A stretch of 64,000 nucleotides of DNA from an uncultured Cohaesibacter sp. (GCF_963664735.1 NZ_OY761553.1:3097001-3161000); one strand, 5' to 3'. Positions 42,905-52,837 are shown, numbered from the stretch's first letter. Program-made: numbers and translations. The notes: generated by a model not told the origin, from the sequence alone.

Positions 42905-43746
42905 TGTTCACTCTTCCTGTTCAAAATACGATCCAACATGATGGCAACAACGACGATCACAAATCCGCTCTCGAAACCAAGGCTGGTATTGACCTGATTA
43001 AGCGCCCTGACCACCGGTACCCCCAACCCGTCTGCGCCGACGAGCGCAGCAATGACCACCATGGAAAGCGCCAGCATGATGGTCTGGTTGAGACCGGCCA
43101 TTATTTGCGGCATTGCATAGGGAAGCTCGGCCTTGAAGAGCACATCCCGATTGTTCCCGCCAAAAGCTCTTACAGCTTCAACCAGACGCTCTGGCGTGGA
43201 AGAAATGCCCAGTTGTGTAAGCCTTATCGGTGCTGGCAGGACAAAAACAACAGTGGCAATAAGCCCCGGCACCATACCAATCCCGAAAAAAACGATTGCG
43301 GGAATAAGATACACAAACGTCGGCAAGGTCTGCATCAGATCCAGAATGGGGCGCATGACCGCATATAGACGTGGCCTGTGGGCCGCTGCAATGCCGATCG
43401 GCACTCCAATGATCATACAAACTGCACATGATGAAAGAACAAGGGTAAGGCTTTCCGTTGTTTCTTCCCAATATCCCTGATTGAGAATGAAGAGAAAACC
43501 AAGCCCGACCAACAGGCAGATTTTCCAACTACGTTGCAACAACCATGTAATTGCCACAAATACAGCAACGACGATCAATGGATGTGGCGTATGAAGCAGC
43601 CACAAAAGCCCATCAATGGTGTTTTCCAGAATAAGATTTAAAACGTCGAGAGCACCCTCTGCGTGGGTGCGAATCCATTCAAATACTATGCTCGCAAAGT
43701 CCCCAATGGGAATCTTATGCTCGTAGAGCCAATCCACAACAAGCAT
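42901..43746 (-). CDS. choW: Choline ABC transporter permease ChoW
   Basis: The 281-residue membrane protein has a ProW-like layout: a first soluble-looking segment (residues 1-60), then about six membrane spans, with the BPD_transp_1 loop around MQTLPTFVYLIPAIVFFGIG and ELPYAMPQIMAGLNQTIM, the EAA-like contact with the ATPase. It is encoded between choX and choV, overlapping choV (ATGA-type coupling). A GC-rich hairpin lies in the gap between it and choX, which may lower permease expression relative to the binding protein. Confidence 0.93.
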   Translation of the reverse strand: MLVVDWLYEHKIPIGDFASIVFEWIRTHAEGALDVLNLILENTIDGLLWLLHTPHPLIVVAVFVAITWLLQRSWKICLLVGLGFLFILNQGYWEETTESLTLVLSSCAVCMIIGVPIGIAAAHRPRLYAVMRPILDLMQTLPTFVYLIPAIVFFGIGMVPGLIATVVFVLPAPIRLTQLGISSTPERLVEAVRAFGGNNRDVLFKAELPYAMPQIMAGLNQTIMLALSMVVIAALVGADGLGVPVVRALNQVNTSLGFESGFVIVVVAIMLDRILNRKSEQ

Positions 43747-43793
43747 TCCTTCTTAAGTGGTGGCGTCAGCAACTGGGGGCTGCCAACAGAAAA

Positions 43794-43811
43794 CCCCGCT
43801 TTGCGGCGGGG
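43794..43811 (-). terminator. Attenuator-like hairpin between choX and choW
   Basis: On the minus strand CCCCGC-CGCAAA-GCGGGG is followed by TTTTC. It lies 24 bases downstream of the choX stop, and is a likely partial terminator that lets the binding protein be made in excess over the permease. Confidence 0.65.
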
Positions 43812-43834
43812 CCAGTTTTTGGAAAGAGGACAAA

Positions 43835-44755
43835 CTAAAGTCCCAAAGCAGCTTTCACAGCAGGCAACGCAGCCTGACCATCTTTGGTCGTTACCCCGTC
43901 AAGCCAACCGTCCAAAACAGCAGGATTGGCTTTTAGCCATTCGAACGCGGCTTTATCGGCTTTCTGACCGTCATTGAGGATTTTACCCATGATCTCATTC
44001 TCCATTTTAAGAGAGAATTCGAGATTGTTCAGCAGCTTGCCTACATTGGGACATTCCTTGACATACCCGGCTCGCACATTGGTATAGACTGTCGCCCCAC
44101 CAAAATCGGGACCAAAATAGTCATCTCCACCATTCAGGTAGGTAAGGTCAAAATTGGCATTCATTGGGTGTGGTTCCCAGCCCAGAAAGACAATTGGTTT
44201 ATCACGCTTAGACAAGCGTTGAACCTGACTGAGCATGCCTTGCTCGGAGCTTTCCCGGACAGAGAAGTCCTTAAGACCAAAGGCATTTTTCTCAATCATG
44301 TCCATGATGAGACGGTTGCCGTCATTGCCCGGTTCGATGCCATAGATAACGCTTTTCAGCTCTTTTGCATGTTTTGCAATCGAGGCAAAATCAGTGATAC
44401 CCAATTTCGCGCCTACAGAATTGGTTGCCAGGGTATATTTCGCCCCATGCAGATTGGCTCGTACAGTCTCTACAGAGCCTTTCTCCCGATAAGGTTTGAT
44501 ATCAGCTTCCATTGTGGGCATCCAATTGCCCAAAAAGACATCCACATCCCCTTCCTCAAGGGAAATATAGGTGACGGGTACGGAAAGAACTCGGGTGTCT
44601 GTCTTGTAGCCCAAGGCATCCAGCACAGTCGTTGTTGCAGCCGTCGTTGCAGTAATGTCAGTCCAACCCACATCAGAGAAGGTAACGGACGAGCAGTCGG
44701 CAACAGCTGCACTGGTAGACAGGGCAAGGATGGATGCGGCAACAGCCAGTTTCAT
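43835..44755 (-). CDS. choX: Periplasmic choline-binding protein ChoX
   Basis: The 306-residue protein starts at ATG 44753-44755, where a clear signal peptide begins (MKLAVAASILALSTSAAVAD, cleavage before CSSV). A longer in-frame extension upstream is not needed. It is an OpuAC-type binding protein, and the aromatic cage of ChoX can be followed: DVGWTDI (Trp and Asp), FLGNWMPTME (Trp) and FLGWEPHPMN (Trp). In the Sinorhizobium protein these surround the trimethylammonium group. It binds choline (less well acetylcholine or betaine) in the periplasm and passes it to ChoW. It is divergent from betI across a 30-bp palindrome, so it is likely choline-induced. Confidence 0.93.
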   Translation of the reverse strand: MKLAVAASILALSTSAAVADCSSVTFSDVGWTDITATTAATTTVLDALGYKTDTRVLSVPVTYISLEEGDVDVFLGNWMPTMEADIKPYREKGSVETVRANLHGAKYTLATNSVGAKLGITDFASIAKHAKELKSVIYGIEPGNDGNRLIMDMIEKNAFGLKDFSVRESSEQGMLSQVQRLSKRDKPIVFLGWEPHPMNANFDLTYLNGGDDYFGPDFGGATVYTNVRAGYVKECPNVGKLLNNLEFSLKMENEIMGKILNDGQKADKAAFEWLKANPAVLDGWLDGVTTKDGQAALPAVKAALGL

Positions 44756-44794
44756 AACGGATCTCGCTTTCAAATAGCTAGGTGTGATTTTCAA

Positions 44795-44824
44795 ATATTT
44801 ATTGATTGACTGATCAATAAATAT
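44795..44824. promoter_or_regulatory. BetI operator palindrome between choX and betI
   Basis: A perfect 12-bp inverted repeat, ATATTTATTGAT-N6-ATCAATAAATAT, lies between the two divergent start codons. BetI repressors bind TTGATTG...ATCAA-type dyads in bet promoters. This site would control both the import and the oxidation genes. Confidence 0.85.
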
Positions 44825-44867
44825 CAGGCTAAGAGGAATTTGCAACCCATCTTGAGGAAAACCTGCT

Positions 44868-45515
44868 TTGGTTAGAAAAGCCGAACACGAAAGACGAGCC
44901 GAATTGATCGCCGCAACGATCCGTGAGATCGCGGCCACCGGCTCTCTCAATGTAACCACCAGCCAGATCGCCAAGAGCGCTGGCGTGTCATCCGGGCTTG
45001 CTTTTCACTATTTCAAAGACAAGGATAGCCTGTTTCTCGCAGCGATGCGTGAGATTCTCAAAGACTATGGCGCAGAAGTCCGCGCGGGTCAGGCAAAAGC
45101 CAGAACCCCGCGCGAGCGCCTTGCAGCCATTGCTGCGGGCAGCTTCGGCCAGGGCAACTTCCGCCGCCAGACCATCGCCGCATGGCTGAACTTTTACACC
45201 TTGGCGCTCAAGTCCCGGGAAGCCCGCAAGCTTCTCTATGTCTATCAACGCCGGTTGCACAGCAACCTCGTGCATGATTTACGCCCCCTAATCGGCGAGA
45301 GGGCTCCGGATGTTGCGCGACGAGTCGCAGGCCTCATCGACGGTCTCTATCTGCGTTATGCGCTGGACGAAACCGATAGCGACGGCCACGAAGGGGCAGA
45401 ACATATCCTGCGCGCCATTACCGCCGAATGCACCGAAGTGCATGAAAATGATGATATTTCCATCGAAGATGTCGACCCGTCTCCGATGGATCCGATTGCC
45501 AAACCACAGGAGTGA
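44868..45515 (+). CDS. betI: TetR-family repressor BetI
   Basis: The 215-residue protein has the BetI N-terminal helix-turn-helix (residues about 10-55, with [24 protein letters not shown]) and the C-terminal choline-sensing half with [15 protein letters not shown] and [11 protein letters not shown], and ends with [14 protein letters not shown]. It represses bet genes and is released by choline. I choose TTG at 44868 because GAGG lies 10 bases upstream and the protein begins there in homologues. It is the first gene of betIBA, five bases before betB, and it faces the operator and choX. Confidence 0.92.
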   Translation: MVRKAEHERRAELIAATIREIAATGSLNVTTSQIAKSAGVSSGLAFHYFKDKDSLFLAAMREILKDYGAEVRAGQAKARTPRERLAAIAAGSFGQGNFRRQTIAAWLNFYTLALKSREARKLLYVYQRRLHSNLVHDLRPLIGERAPDVARRVAGLIDGLYLRYALDETDSDGHEGAEHILRAITAECTEVHENDDISIEDVDPSPMDPIAKPQE

Positions 45516-45520
45516 CATTG

Positions 45521-46981
45521 ATGACGTCGGTCTACCAGCCGCAAGCAAGCCATTTCGTGAACGGGCGCTATATTGAAGACAAGGCAGGAGCCGAGATTCC
45601 GGTCATCTATCCCGCCACTGGCGAGACCATCGCCACTGTTTATAGCGCAACGCCCGCCATCATCGAAGAAGCCATAACCTCGGCCAGATCAGCCCAAAAA
45701 GAATGGGCCATGTTGAGCGGCACCGAACGCGGTCGCATTCTCACCAGCGCCGCCCATCTGATGCGGGAGCGCAATCGTGTATTATCAGAGCTGGAAACTC
45801 ACGACACCGGCAAGCCTCTTTCCGAAACCCTGATCGCAGATGCCGCGTCCGGAGCAGATGCGCTTGAATATTTCGGCGGCCTCGCAGGCACGCTGACTGG
45901 CGAACAGATTCCTGTTGCGGGCGGTGATTTCGTCTATACCCGCCGAGAGCCGCTCGGCGTTTGTGTTGGCATCGGCGCTTGGAACTATCCCATTCAGATC
46001 GCCTCATGGAAAGCAGCCCCGGCCCTTGCCTGTGGCAACGCCATGATCTTCAAACCCTCGGAAATGACGCCTCTTTCAGCCCTCAAGCTGGCTGAAATTC
46101 TCATCGAAGCGGGCGCACCGGCTGGCCTGTTCAACGTGGTTCAAGGCTATGGCGACGTGGGCGCATCTCTTGTCGCCGACCCGCGCACAGACAAGGTGTC
46201 CCTGACTGGCTCTGTTCCAACCGGACAGAAGGTCTATGCCAGCGCCGCTGCCGGTCTCAAGCACGCCACCATGGAATTGGGAGGCAAATCGCCCATCATC
46301 ATCTTTGATGACGCCGATCTGGACAATGCTGTCTCCGCCGCGATCAACGGCAACTTCTATTCAACCGGCCAGATCTGCTCGAACGGCACCCGCGTCTTCG
46401 TGCAGGAAAGCATCAAGCAGGCCTTTCTGGATCGCCTCACCGCGCGCATGAAGGGAGCCGTCATCGGCGACCCGATGGACGAGGCCACCACCATCGGCCC
46501 CATGGTCTCAGCCAAGCAGCGCGACATCGTGCTGGGCTATATCGCCAAGGGGATCGAAGAAGGCGCAACTCTTGTAACTGGCGGCAAAAGCATCGAAGGC
46601 AAAGGCTTTTACATGGACCTGACCGTCTTTGCCGATGTCGAAGATGACATGACCATCGCACGCGAAGAGATTTTCGGCCCCGTCATGTCCGTCCTCAGCT
46701 TCACCGATGAAGACGAAGCCATCAGGCGCGCCAATGACACCGCCTTCGGGCTGGCCGCCGGTGTCTTCACCAACAATCTGGCCCGCGCCCATCGCGTGGC
46801 AGCACGCTTTGAGGCGGGCACCTGTTACATCAACACCTACAACCTGACCCCCGTCGAAGCCCCCTTTGGCGGCAGCAAAATGTCCGGTGTGGGAAGAGAA
46901 AACTCAAAAGCAGCTATAGAACACTATAGCCAACTGAAATCCGTTTATGTGTGTTTGGGCGACACGGAGGCGCCATTCTGA
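45521..46981 (+). CDS. betB: Betaine aldehyde dehydrogenase BetB
   Basis: The 486-residue aldehyde dehydrogenase has a catalytic Cys in [15 protein letters not shown], a general-base Glu in [13 protein letters not shown] and the NAD motif [17 protein letters not shown]. The string [20 protein letters not shown] is characteristic of BetB. It oxidises betaine aldehyde to glycine betaine with NAD(P)+ in the cytoplasm. ATG 45521 is preferred because AGGAG is 8 bases upstream; a GTG at 45512 overlaps betI. It ends on the start codon of betA (TGATG), so translation is coupled. Confidence 0.95.
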   Translation: MTSVYQPQASHFVNGRYIEDKAGAEIPVIYPATGETIATVYSATPAIIEEAITSARSAQKEWAMLSGTERGRILTSAAHLMRERNRVLSELETHDTGKPLSETLIADAASGADALEYFGGLAGTLTGEQIPVAGGDFVYTRREPLGVCVGIGAWNYPIQIASWKAAPALACGNAMIFKPSEMTPLSALKLAEILIEAGAPAGLFNVVQGYGDVGASLVADPRTDKVSLTGSVPTGQKVYASAAAGLKHATMELGGKSPIIIFDDADLDNAVSAAINGNFYSTGQICSNGTRVFVQESIKQAFLDRLTARMKGAVIGDPMDEATTIGPMVSAKQRDIVLGYIAKGIEEGATLVTGGKSIEGKGFYMDLTVFADVEDDMTIAREEIFGPVMSVLSFTDEDEAIRRANDTAFGLAAGVFTNNLARAHRVAARFEAGTCYINTYNLTPVEAPFGGSKMSGVGRENSKAAIEHYSQLKSVYVCLGDTEAPF

Positions 46982-48636
46982 TGCAAGCTGATTATGTAAT
47001 TATCGGATCCGGTTCCGCAGGCAGCGCAACCGCTTATCGCCTCGCAGAAGCTGGCAAAAGTGTTATCGTCATCGAACAGGGTGGCACCGATATCGGTCCC
47101 TTCATCCAGATGCCGGGCGCCCTCTCCTACCCCATGAACATGCCCATCTATGACTGGGGCTTTGCCTCCGAGCCGGAACCTCATCTGGGCGGACGCAGCC
47201 TTGTCACACCGCGCGGCAAGATCATCGGCGGCACTTCATCCATCAACGGCATGGTCTATGTGCGCGGCCACGCCTGCGACTATGACCACTGGGAAGAAAG
47301 CGGCGCGACCGGCTGGTCCTACAAGGATGTCCTACCCTATTTCAAGCGCATGGAAAATTGGCATGAAGGCGGCCATGGCGGCGACGCCAGCTGGCGCGGC
47401 ACCAAGGGTCCTTTGCATGTCAGCCGTGGTACGCGTAAAAACCCGCTGATCAAGGCCTTCGAAGGCGCTTGCGAGCAGGCAGGCTACAGCCGCACCGACG
47501 ACTATAACGGCGAAAAACAGGAAGGCTACGGCCCCCTTGAGGCGACAATCTGGAAGGGTCAGCGCTGGTCCTGCGTCAAAGCTTATCTGAAACCGGCCAT
47601 TAACACGGGCCGCTGCGAACTGGTCAAAGCCTTCGCCCAGAAGATTGTGATTGAGAATGGCAAGGCAACCGGCGTTGAAGTCAAACGCAAGGGCCGCATC
47701 GAGACGATCAGTGCCAATTGCGAAGTGATCGTCGCAGCATCCTCCATCAACTCGCCAAAGCTTCTGATGCTCTCAGGCATCGGCCCTGCGGCCGAGTTGA
47801 AAGAGCACGGCATCGATGTTGTTGCGGACCGTCCCGGCGTCGGCAAGAATTTGCAAGACCATCTTGAGCTTTATATTCAGCAGGCCTGCACCCAGCCGAT
47901 CACCCTCTATAAATATTGGAACCTGTTCGGCAAGGCTCTTGTTGGGGCACAATGGCTCTTTACCAAAACCGGCCACGGAGCGTCCAACCAGTTTGAAAGC
48001 GGCGCCTTCCTGCGCTCGGCCGCTGGCATCAAATATCCGGACATCCAGTATCACTTCCTGCCGATTGCGGTGCGTTATGACGGGCAGGCAGCCGCCGAGG
48101 GCCACGGGTTCCAGGCCCATGTCGGCCCGATGCGCTCAAAGTCCCGCGGTGAGGTCACCCTTCGTTCGGCAGATCCGAAACAGGATCCAAAAATCCTGTT
48201 CAACTATCTCTCGCATGAAGAAGACATGCGCGATTTCCGCATCTGCATTGAAATGACCCGCGAGATCTTCGGACAGGCAGCATTCGATCCATACCGTGGC
48301 AAGGAAATCCAGCCCGGTAGCCATGTTACGTCCGTGGAAGATCTCGACAGCTTCATCCGCGCCAATGTGGAAAGCGCCTTCCACCCTTGCGGCACCTGCA
48401 AGATGGGCGCGAAAGACGACCCGATGGCCGTTGTCGACCCGGACCTCAAGGTCATCGGCGTGGAAGGCCTGCGCGTCGCAGACAGTTCCATCTTCCCGCG
48501 CATCAACAACGGCAACCTCAATGCGCCGTCCATTCTGGTGGGCGAGAAAGCCGCCGACCACATCCTCGGCAATATGCTGCCGCAGGATCTCTCCCAGCCA
48601 TGGATCCATCCAGACTGGCAGAACAGCCAGCGCTAG
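46981..48636 (+). CDS. betA: Choline dehydrogenase BetA
   Basis: The 551-residue GMC flavoenzyme opens with the FAD-binding loop [19 protein letters not shown], has the GMC signature region [20 protein letters not shown], and near the end the active-site His in [16 protein letters not shown] and the closing [20 protein letters not shown]. It oxidises choline to betaine aldehyde, which BetB then converts. ATG 46981 shares a base with the betB stop; GGAGG lies 10 bases upstream. This completes the choline-to-glycine-betaine route and links to the ChoXWV importer. Confidence 0.95.
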   Translation: MQADYVIIGSGSAGSATAYRLAEAGKSVIVIEQGGTDIGPFIQMPGALSYPMNMPIYDWGFASEPEPHLGGRSLVTPRGKIIGGTSSINGMVYVRGHACDYDHWEESGATGWSYKDVLPYFKRMENWHEGGHGGDASWRGTKGPLHVSRGTRKNPLIKAFEGACEQAGYSRTDDYNGEKQEGYGPLEATIWKGQRWSCVKAYLKPAINTGRCELVKAFAQKIVIENGKATGVEVKRKGRIETISANCEVIVAASSINSPKLLMLSGIGPAAELKEHGIDVVADRPGVGKNLQDHLELYIQQACTQPITLYKYWNLFGKALVGAQWLFTKTGHGASNQFESGAFLRSAAGIKYPDIQYHFLPIAVRYDGQAAAEGHGFQAHVGPMRSKSRGEVTLRSADPKQDPKILFNYLSHEEDMRDFRICIEMTREIFGQAAFDPYRGKEIQPGSHVTSVEDLDSFIRANVESAFHPCGTCKMGAKDDPMAVVDPDLKVIGVEGLRVADSSIFPRINNGNLNAPSILVGEKAADHILGNMLPQDLSQPWIHPDWQNSQR

Positions 48637-48646
48637 AGGGAACATA

Positions 48647-48672
48647 TTGAAGGCGCAATCTTGCGCCTTCAA
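48647..48672 (+). terminator. Hairpin after betA
   Basis: TTGAAGGCGCAA-TC-TTGCGCCTTCAA has perfect 12-bp arms shortly after the betA stop. It is a strong stem, but without a good T run, so it could be a weak terminator or an RNA-stabilising end. Confidence 0.6.
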
Positions 48673-48734
48673 ATCAGAAAGAGTTTCTGGGATATTTCCA
48701 ATGTTTGGGAATATGGAAAATCCGACATTTGGCA

Positions 48735-49010
48735 CCAGACTTTGTCTCACCCAGAATGCAGTGATCGTAGCCAACGCGACTGCGGACAGAAATTTTCTGG
48801 CGAGTTTGTCATAACGGGTTGCAAAGGGGCGGGCCGATAGCCGGATTTTTCGCCCCCTTTTCCGCCATGGGCAGAGCGGTGAACCTTGACATAGATGTTA
48901 TCAATAGCCGTACTTTTGGTCACGGCATCTAAGGTTGCCAGAGCTTCGATCAATCTGCCTCGGGCAAATCGCACCCCATGGAATCCCTTTAGAAAAGCTC
49001 GAAAGCTGCC
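48735..49010 (-). pseudogene. IS5-family transposase remnant, internally deleted
   Basis: On the minus strand one frame reads ...FLKGFHGVRFARGRLIEA and AIDNIYVKVHRSAHGGKGGE, the region around the first catalytic Asp of IS5-type (DDE) transposases. The code then jumps to another frame with RPFATRYDKLARKFLSAVAL, the C-terminal end of the same proteins. The middle of the gene is missing, and the join is frameshifted, so it is dead. No inverted repeats or target duplication could be recognised. It lies between betA and the dehydratase gene and marks an old insertion. Confidence 0.75.
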
Positions 49011-49051
49011 CCTTCATAAGGCTCCAAGATCATTTGTATCTCGGTTGAGAC

Positions 49052-49903
49052 CTACCTGATAATGACTGCTGCGGCTTCCATCGCCAAGGCCCCATCCTCT
49101 CTTCTTGCCCAAAGCTTGAAGGTCTTGCCATCTGCTTCCGGTTTACCGTGCACAGAGAAGGTCTCGGTGTCAAAAATGGTTGCTACAGCCTTGAAATCAA
49201 ACCTTATCACCACGGCTTCGGGAAACTCCCGTCTCAACAGATCAAGAAGCAGGGTCGCAATCAGTGGCCCATGCACAACCAGCCCCTTGTACCCCTCAGA
49301 ACCGACACAGAAAGGATGGTCATAATGAATGCGGTGCCCGTTGAATGTGAGGGCAGAATAGCGAAACAGCAGCACCGGGTCGGGATTGATCTCACGAGAA
49401 AATGTGCTGTCTTTCTGGGCCATCCGTGGAGGCGGCTGTGTTGCGCCAGGAACAGCGTCTTCTCGATAGACGATGTCATGTTCCTCATCAATACCGAGGC
49501 GCTCCCCATCAAACACCTGATGGCCAACAGTCACGAAGACCAACTGCCCGGATCGCCCTTTCTTAGCCTTGACTGACTTGATGGTAGAGACCTTTCGAAG
49601 TCGTCGGCCAATCGGCATCGGTTCCAGAAAGGACAGTCGGCTACCCGCCCACATGCGGCGTGGCAAAGGAACTGGAGGCAAGAAGCCCCCAAGGGCAGCA
49701 TGTCCGTCATATCCTGCGTCGGAGAGCTTGAAGATGGGCAAAAAATAGAGCCAATGCCAAAGAGGTGGCAAAGCAGTGCCTTCTTTGTATTCAGGATCAT
49801 CGCGGTTCAGCGTGGCAGCAAGGGCATTGGCAGGAAAAGGTGAAATATCGTCTTCTCTACACTCTGTCTTGCCAATCCATTCATCAAGGTGCGCCTGATC
49901 CAT
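49052..49903 (-). CDS. HTD2/MaoC-like acyl-thioester dehydratase
   Basis: The 283-residue protein has the double hot-dog layout of FAS1-like/mesaconyl-CoA-hydratase-type dehydratases. The N-terminal half runs to about residue 150, with PPLWHWLYFLPIFKLSDAGY and GGFLPPVPLPRRMWAGSRL. The C-terminal half contains the active-site stretch FRYSALTFNGHRIHYDHPF (Asp and His). It hydrates or dehydrates a 3-hydroxyacyl thioester, possibly a CoA ester of a short dicarboxylic acid. There is a ribosome site (GGGAGA) before the ATG. It is transcribed away from the GDSL gene, with about 215 bases between the starts. No neighbours suggest a specific substrate. Confidence 0.75.
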   Translation of the reverse strand: MDQAHLDEWIGKTECREDDISPFPANALAATLNRDDPEYKEGTALPPLWHWLYFLPIFKLSDAGYDGHAALGGFLPPVPLPRRMWAGSRLSFLEPMPIGRRLRKVSTIKSVKAKKGRSGQLVFVTVGHQVFDGERLGIDEEHDIVYREDAVPGATQPPPRMAQKDSTFSREINPDPVLLFRYSALTFNGHRIHYDHPFCVGSEGYKGLVVHGPLIATLLLDLLRREFPEAVVIRFDFKAVATIFDTETFSVHGKPEADGKTFKLWARREDGALAMEAAAVIIR

Positions 49904-50118
49904 CGCGTTCTCCCGTCTTCCGCTTCATGAAATTTCGTTTCTGCTTTTCCAGCCCACCCCAAAGATATATACCGTTTTTTCTGTGAGGGCAGACAATTTT
50001 CTGTAAGCTTTTCAACGCCACAGGTCTCGCCTGTTGCCATTTTTACTTTCGGTCATAGCACTTCCAATGCTAAGCCAGCTCAAGCCCCTGTCCATTTATC
50101 ATCGCCAAGGAGAAACAC

Positions 50119-50772
50119 ATGCGCCGTGTCTGTTTTGTCGGAGCTTCCAATATTGAAGGTATGGGCGATGAGGACGGTCTGGGGTGGCCCTTGCGTTTGT
50201 GGCAAAAATACAAGGGAACGGATAACGAATTCGTTTGCTACAATCTGGGCATTCGTGGGCAGACCATGAACCAGTTCCTTAAACGAGCAGAGCACGAATG
50301 TGAGCAGAGATTTCATCGCACCTCACACCCGATCATCGTTCTGGGAACCGGAGCAAATGACCTCAGCCGTTTTGCTGAAGGTGAGTTTGCAGGCAAGCCG
50401 CGCACCCCTCAGACCTCCCTGCTCAGAACCTTTCGTGCATTGCTCAGTGAGCTCAGTTCGATCGCCACTCTTCTGGTGATTGGCCCGCCGGTGATTGATG
50501 CAGACAGAATGCCCTTCAAGATGGCCAAACTGCCAACGCTTGACTTCAGAAACGAGGACATCGAAACCTTTAGCCAGATCTATCAGGATATTTGCTGTGA
50601 GGCCAATATCCCATTCTTCAATCTCTATGCGGCATTGAGCCAAAACCAACTCTATGGCCGCTCGTTAAAAGCAGGTGTCGATGGACTGCACCCAACAGGC
50701 CTCGGCTATCAAGAGATCGCAGAGCATATCCGGGCATGGGATGCCTGGCGGCAGACGATTGAAACTGACTAA
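50119..50772 (+). CDS. SGNH/GDSL-type hydrolase
   Basis: The 217-residue protein has the four SGNH blocks. VGASNIEGMG at the start carries the Ser (block I). NLGIRGQTMNQF gives the Gly (block II) and GTGANDLSRF the Asn (block III). DGLHPTGLGYQEIAEHI gives the Asp and His (block V). It is an esterase, lipase or thioesterase that acts on an acyl chain. No signal peptide is seen, so it probably works in the cytoplasm. AAGGAGA lies before the ATG. The divergent dehydratase suggests an acyl-CoA context, but a true link is only a guess. Confidence 0.82.
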   Translation: MRRVCFVGASNIEGMGDEDGLGWPLRLWQKYKGTDNEFVCYNLGIRGQTMNQFLKRAEHECEQRFHRTSHPIIVLGTGANDLSRFAEGEFAGKPRTPQTSLLRTFRALLSELSSIATLLVIGPPVIDADRMPFKMAKLPTLDFRNEDIETFSQIYQDICCEANIPFFNLYAALSQNQLYGRSLKAGVDGLHPTGLGYQEIAEHIRAWDAWRQTIETD

Positions 50773-51158
50773 ATTTGATCTTAAATGGGCAGAAAATGAT
50801 CGCGCAGGCGGAGGTCAAGAGACCTCAGCGACATTCATAAACAAGACCAAAAGCAGATGAGAGCGGCGGAGCAAAATCAGACCACGGTCGCGCCGTCGCG
50901 TTGACGGTGGGGCGTGTTTTGTCCTCACAAAAGCGCAGGGTGCATTGCCTCCTCGCATGGACCAACAGACGCTCCCTCTTCTCTTCACATCATAAAACCG
51001 GTTGGCACCATAACCAAACAGTCTTGGAGCCCATTTCCCGCCAGTATTATGCTTTGCTTGTATCGGCTTTTCCACTTGCCATTAGTCAATATCCGCATAC
51101 GGAAAAGCTGATCGACAAGCATTATAATCTCCAATCCCGGAGCTCGGGAGGAAAAACC
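50773..51158. other. Intergenic region before glutamate dehydrogenase
   Basis: About 385 bases without a convincing gene. It must hold the promoter of the dehydrogenase gene. A GC-rich stretch near 50880-50930 can fold, but no known element could be named. Confidence 0.45.
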
Positions 51159-52574
51159 GTGCCCAATATTTCTGAGAACTCGATACTACACAGTGTCGAC
51201 AAGCTATTCGATCATTCATCCTCTTTGTGCCACTTGGAAGATGGCATTAAAGAGCGCATCAAGTCCTGCAATCTGACCGTAACAATCCGCTTCGGTGTCA
51301 GACTCCGTGGGCGGGTATACAGCTTTGTCGGCTGGCGTTCCGTTCACAGCGAGCATCAGCATCCGGCCAAAGGCGGCATTCGATATGCAATGAACGTTGA
51401 TCAAGATGAGGTTGAAGGTCTGGCTGCTCTGATGACCTACAAGTGCGCCCTGATCGGCATCCCATTTAGCGGCTCCAAAGGCGCATTGCAGATCAATCGC
51501 AACGACTGGGAACCGCACGAACTGGAGCGCATCACGCGCCGCTTCACACAGGAATTGGCCAAACGAAATCTGATCGGCCCCAGCCAGAATGTTCCTGCTC
51601 CCGATATGGGTACGAGCGAAGTGGAAATGGCATGGATTGCGGATGAATACCAACGGCTCAATCGGTTGGACATCAACGCGGCTGCATGCGTGACTGGTAA
51701 ACCCCTAAGCTCAGGTGGCATTGAGGGACGCATTGAGGCAACCGGACGCGGCACCCAATATGCCGTTCAGGAGTTCTTCCGCTCTTGGCCAAGTCTAGAA
51801 AAATCAGGCCTGACGCCCGAATTGAAAGGCAAACGGATCATTATTCAGGGATTGGGCAATGTGGGCTACCATGCGGCAAAGTTCCTGTCAGAAGAAGACG
51901 GTTGTCTCATTCAGGGTATCATTGAGCGGGACGGAGCAATCTATCGCGAACAAGGGCTTCGGGTCGATGAAGTCCGTGCTCACATGAACCGCACTGGAGG
52001 AGTGCGCGGTTTCCCTGATGCCGACTATATCGAGCACGGTCAGAGCCTGTTGGAAAAGGAATGCGACATCCTTCTGCCTGCAGCTATGGAGAATGTCATC
52101 ACTTCGGAGAATGCCCCCCGCATCAAGGCGCCAGTCATCGTGGAAGCGGCCAATGGCCCGACCACCTATGACGCGGACAAGATCCTCAAAGAACGCGGCG
52201 TCGTCATTCTGCCAGACATCTATGTCAACTCCGGCGGTGTCACGGTCAGTTATTTCGAGTGGATCAAAAATCTTGGCCATATGCGACTGGGGCTTCTCGA
52301 TCATCAACGTCAGGAATCCCAAAACCGCCAGATCGCCGAAATGCTTGAATCCATGACGGGCGTAAAGATTCCGGAAGAACAGTGGAAAGCCTTTGTTCGT
52401 GGAAGCGAAGAAATTGACCTCGTGCGCTCTGGCCTTGAGGAAATGATGCGCAAGGCCTTTGGCCGCATGCTGTCTGTCTATCAGGAACGCAAAGGCGTGG
52501 ATGATTTGCGCACCGCGGCTTATGTGCTGGCCATCGAAACGGTGGCCAATGCCTATAAGTCTAGCGGCATCTGA
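51159..52574 (+). CDS. NAD-type glutamate dehydrogenase (Glu/Leu/Phe/Val family)
   Basis: The 471-residue chain begins at GTG 51159, selected because GGGAGG lies 7 bases upstream. A longer in-frame extension to 50901 has no conserved residues. Motifs: HPAKGGIRYAMNVDQDEVEG (the Gly-Gly and substrate Lys region), MTYKCALIGIPFSGSKGAL (Lys and Gly), PAPDMGTSEVEMAWI (Asp), the Rossmann loop IIIQGLGNVGYHAAKFL and PVIVEAANGPTTYDAD. It converts glutamate and 2-oxoglutarate with ammonia exchange in the cytoplasm. It is slightly longer than typical GudB proteins. A terminator follows. Its placement near an aminotransferase and a carboxylase gene island may link it to amino acid breakdown. Confidence 0.9.
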   Translation: MPNISENSILHSVDKLFDHSSSLCHLEDGIKERIKSCNLTVTIRFGVRLRGRVYSFVGWRSVHSEHQHPAKGGIRYAMNVDQDEVEGLAALMTYKCALIGIPFSGSKGALQINRNDWEPHELERITRRFTQELAKRNLIGPSQNVPAPDMGTSEVEMAWIADEYQRLNRLDINAAACVTGKPLSSGGIEGRIEATGRGTQYAVQEFFRSWPSLEKSGLTPELKGKRIIIQGLGNVGYHAAKFLSEEDGCLIQGIIERDGAIYREQGLRVDEVRAHMNRTGGVRGFPDADYIEHGQSLLEKECDILLPAAMENVITSENAPRIKAPVIVEAANGPTTYDADKILKERGVVILPDIYVNSGGVTVSYFEWIKNLGHMRLGLLDHQRQESQNRQIAEMLESMTGVKIPEEQWKAFVRGSEEIDLVRSGLEEMMRKAFGRMLSVYQERKGVDDLRTAAYVLAIETVANAYKSSGI

Positions 52575-52600
52575 TCTGGTGCTAAAGTGGTGAAGCGGAT

Positions 52601-52634
52601 CGGAGGCCGAAGAGAAATTCCGGCCTCCGTTTTT
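52601..52634 (+). terminator. Intrinsic terminator of the glutamate dehydrogenase gene
   Basis: CGGAGGCCG / CGGCCTCCG forms a 9-bp stem followed by five Ts, 26 bases after the stop codon. Confidence 0.9.
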
Positions 52635-52767
52635 ATTCCCAATCCACTCTTCCCCCTCTTCCCTCTCTTCTCTTCCCTAATTTCTTTCTCCACGTTTGGA
52701 AGCAGGCTTCCTTTATGCGGGCGATTTGCCACAAATGAGCTGGCAACCGGGAATAAAGCAGATACAG

Positions 52768-52799
52768 AAAAGCCCCGGCCCATATTGGACCGGAGCTTC
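52768..52799 (-). terminator. Terminator after the minus-strand hydroxyacid dehydrogenase gene
   Basis: On the minus strand AAGCTCCGG...CCGGGGCTTTTC folds into a stem with one mismatch and a short T run, 39 bases past the stop of the dehydrogenase gene. It ends the long catabolic operon that starts at the SDR gene. Confidence 0.7.
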
Positions 52800-52837
52800 G
52801 TTGCCTTTAACTCAGGGAAGTGTCTTCAGCAACAACC

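Noticed and set aside
48136-48774. A 212-residue minus-strand frame
   Set aside because: It begins in the transposase tail and continues antisense to betA; not a real gene.
50901-51158. A longer N-terminus for the glutamate dehydrogenase
   Set aside because: The added residues are not conserved in character, while GTG 51159 has an excellent ribosome site.
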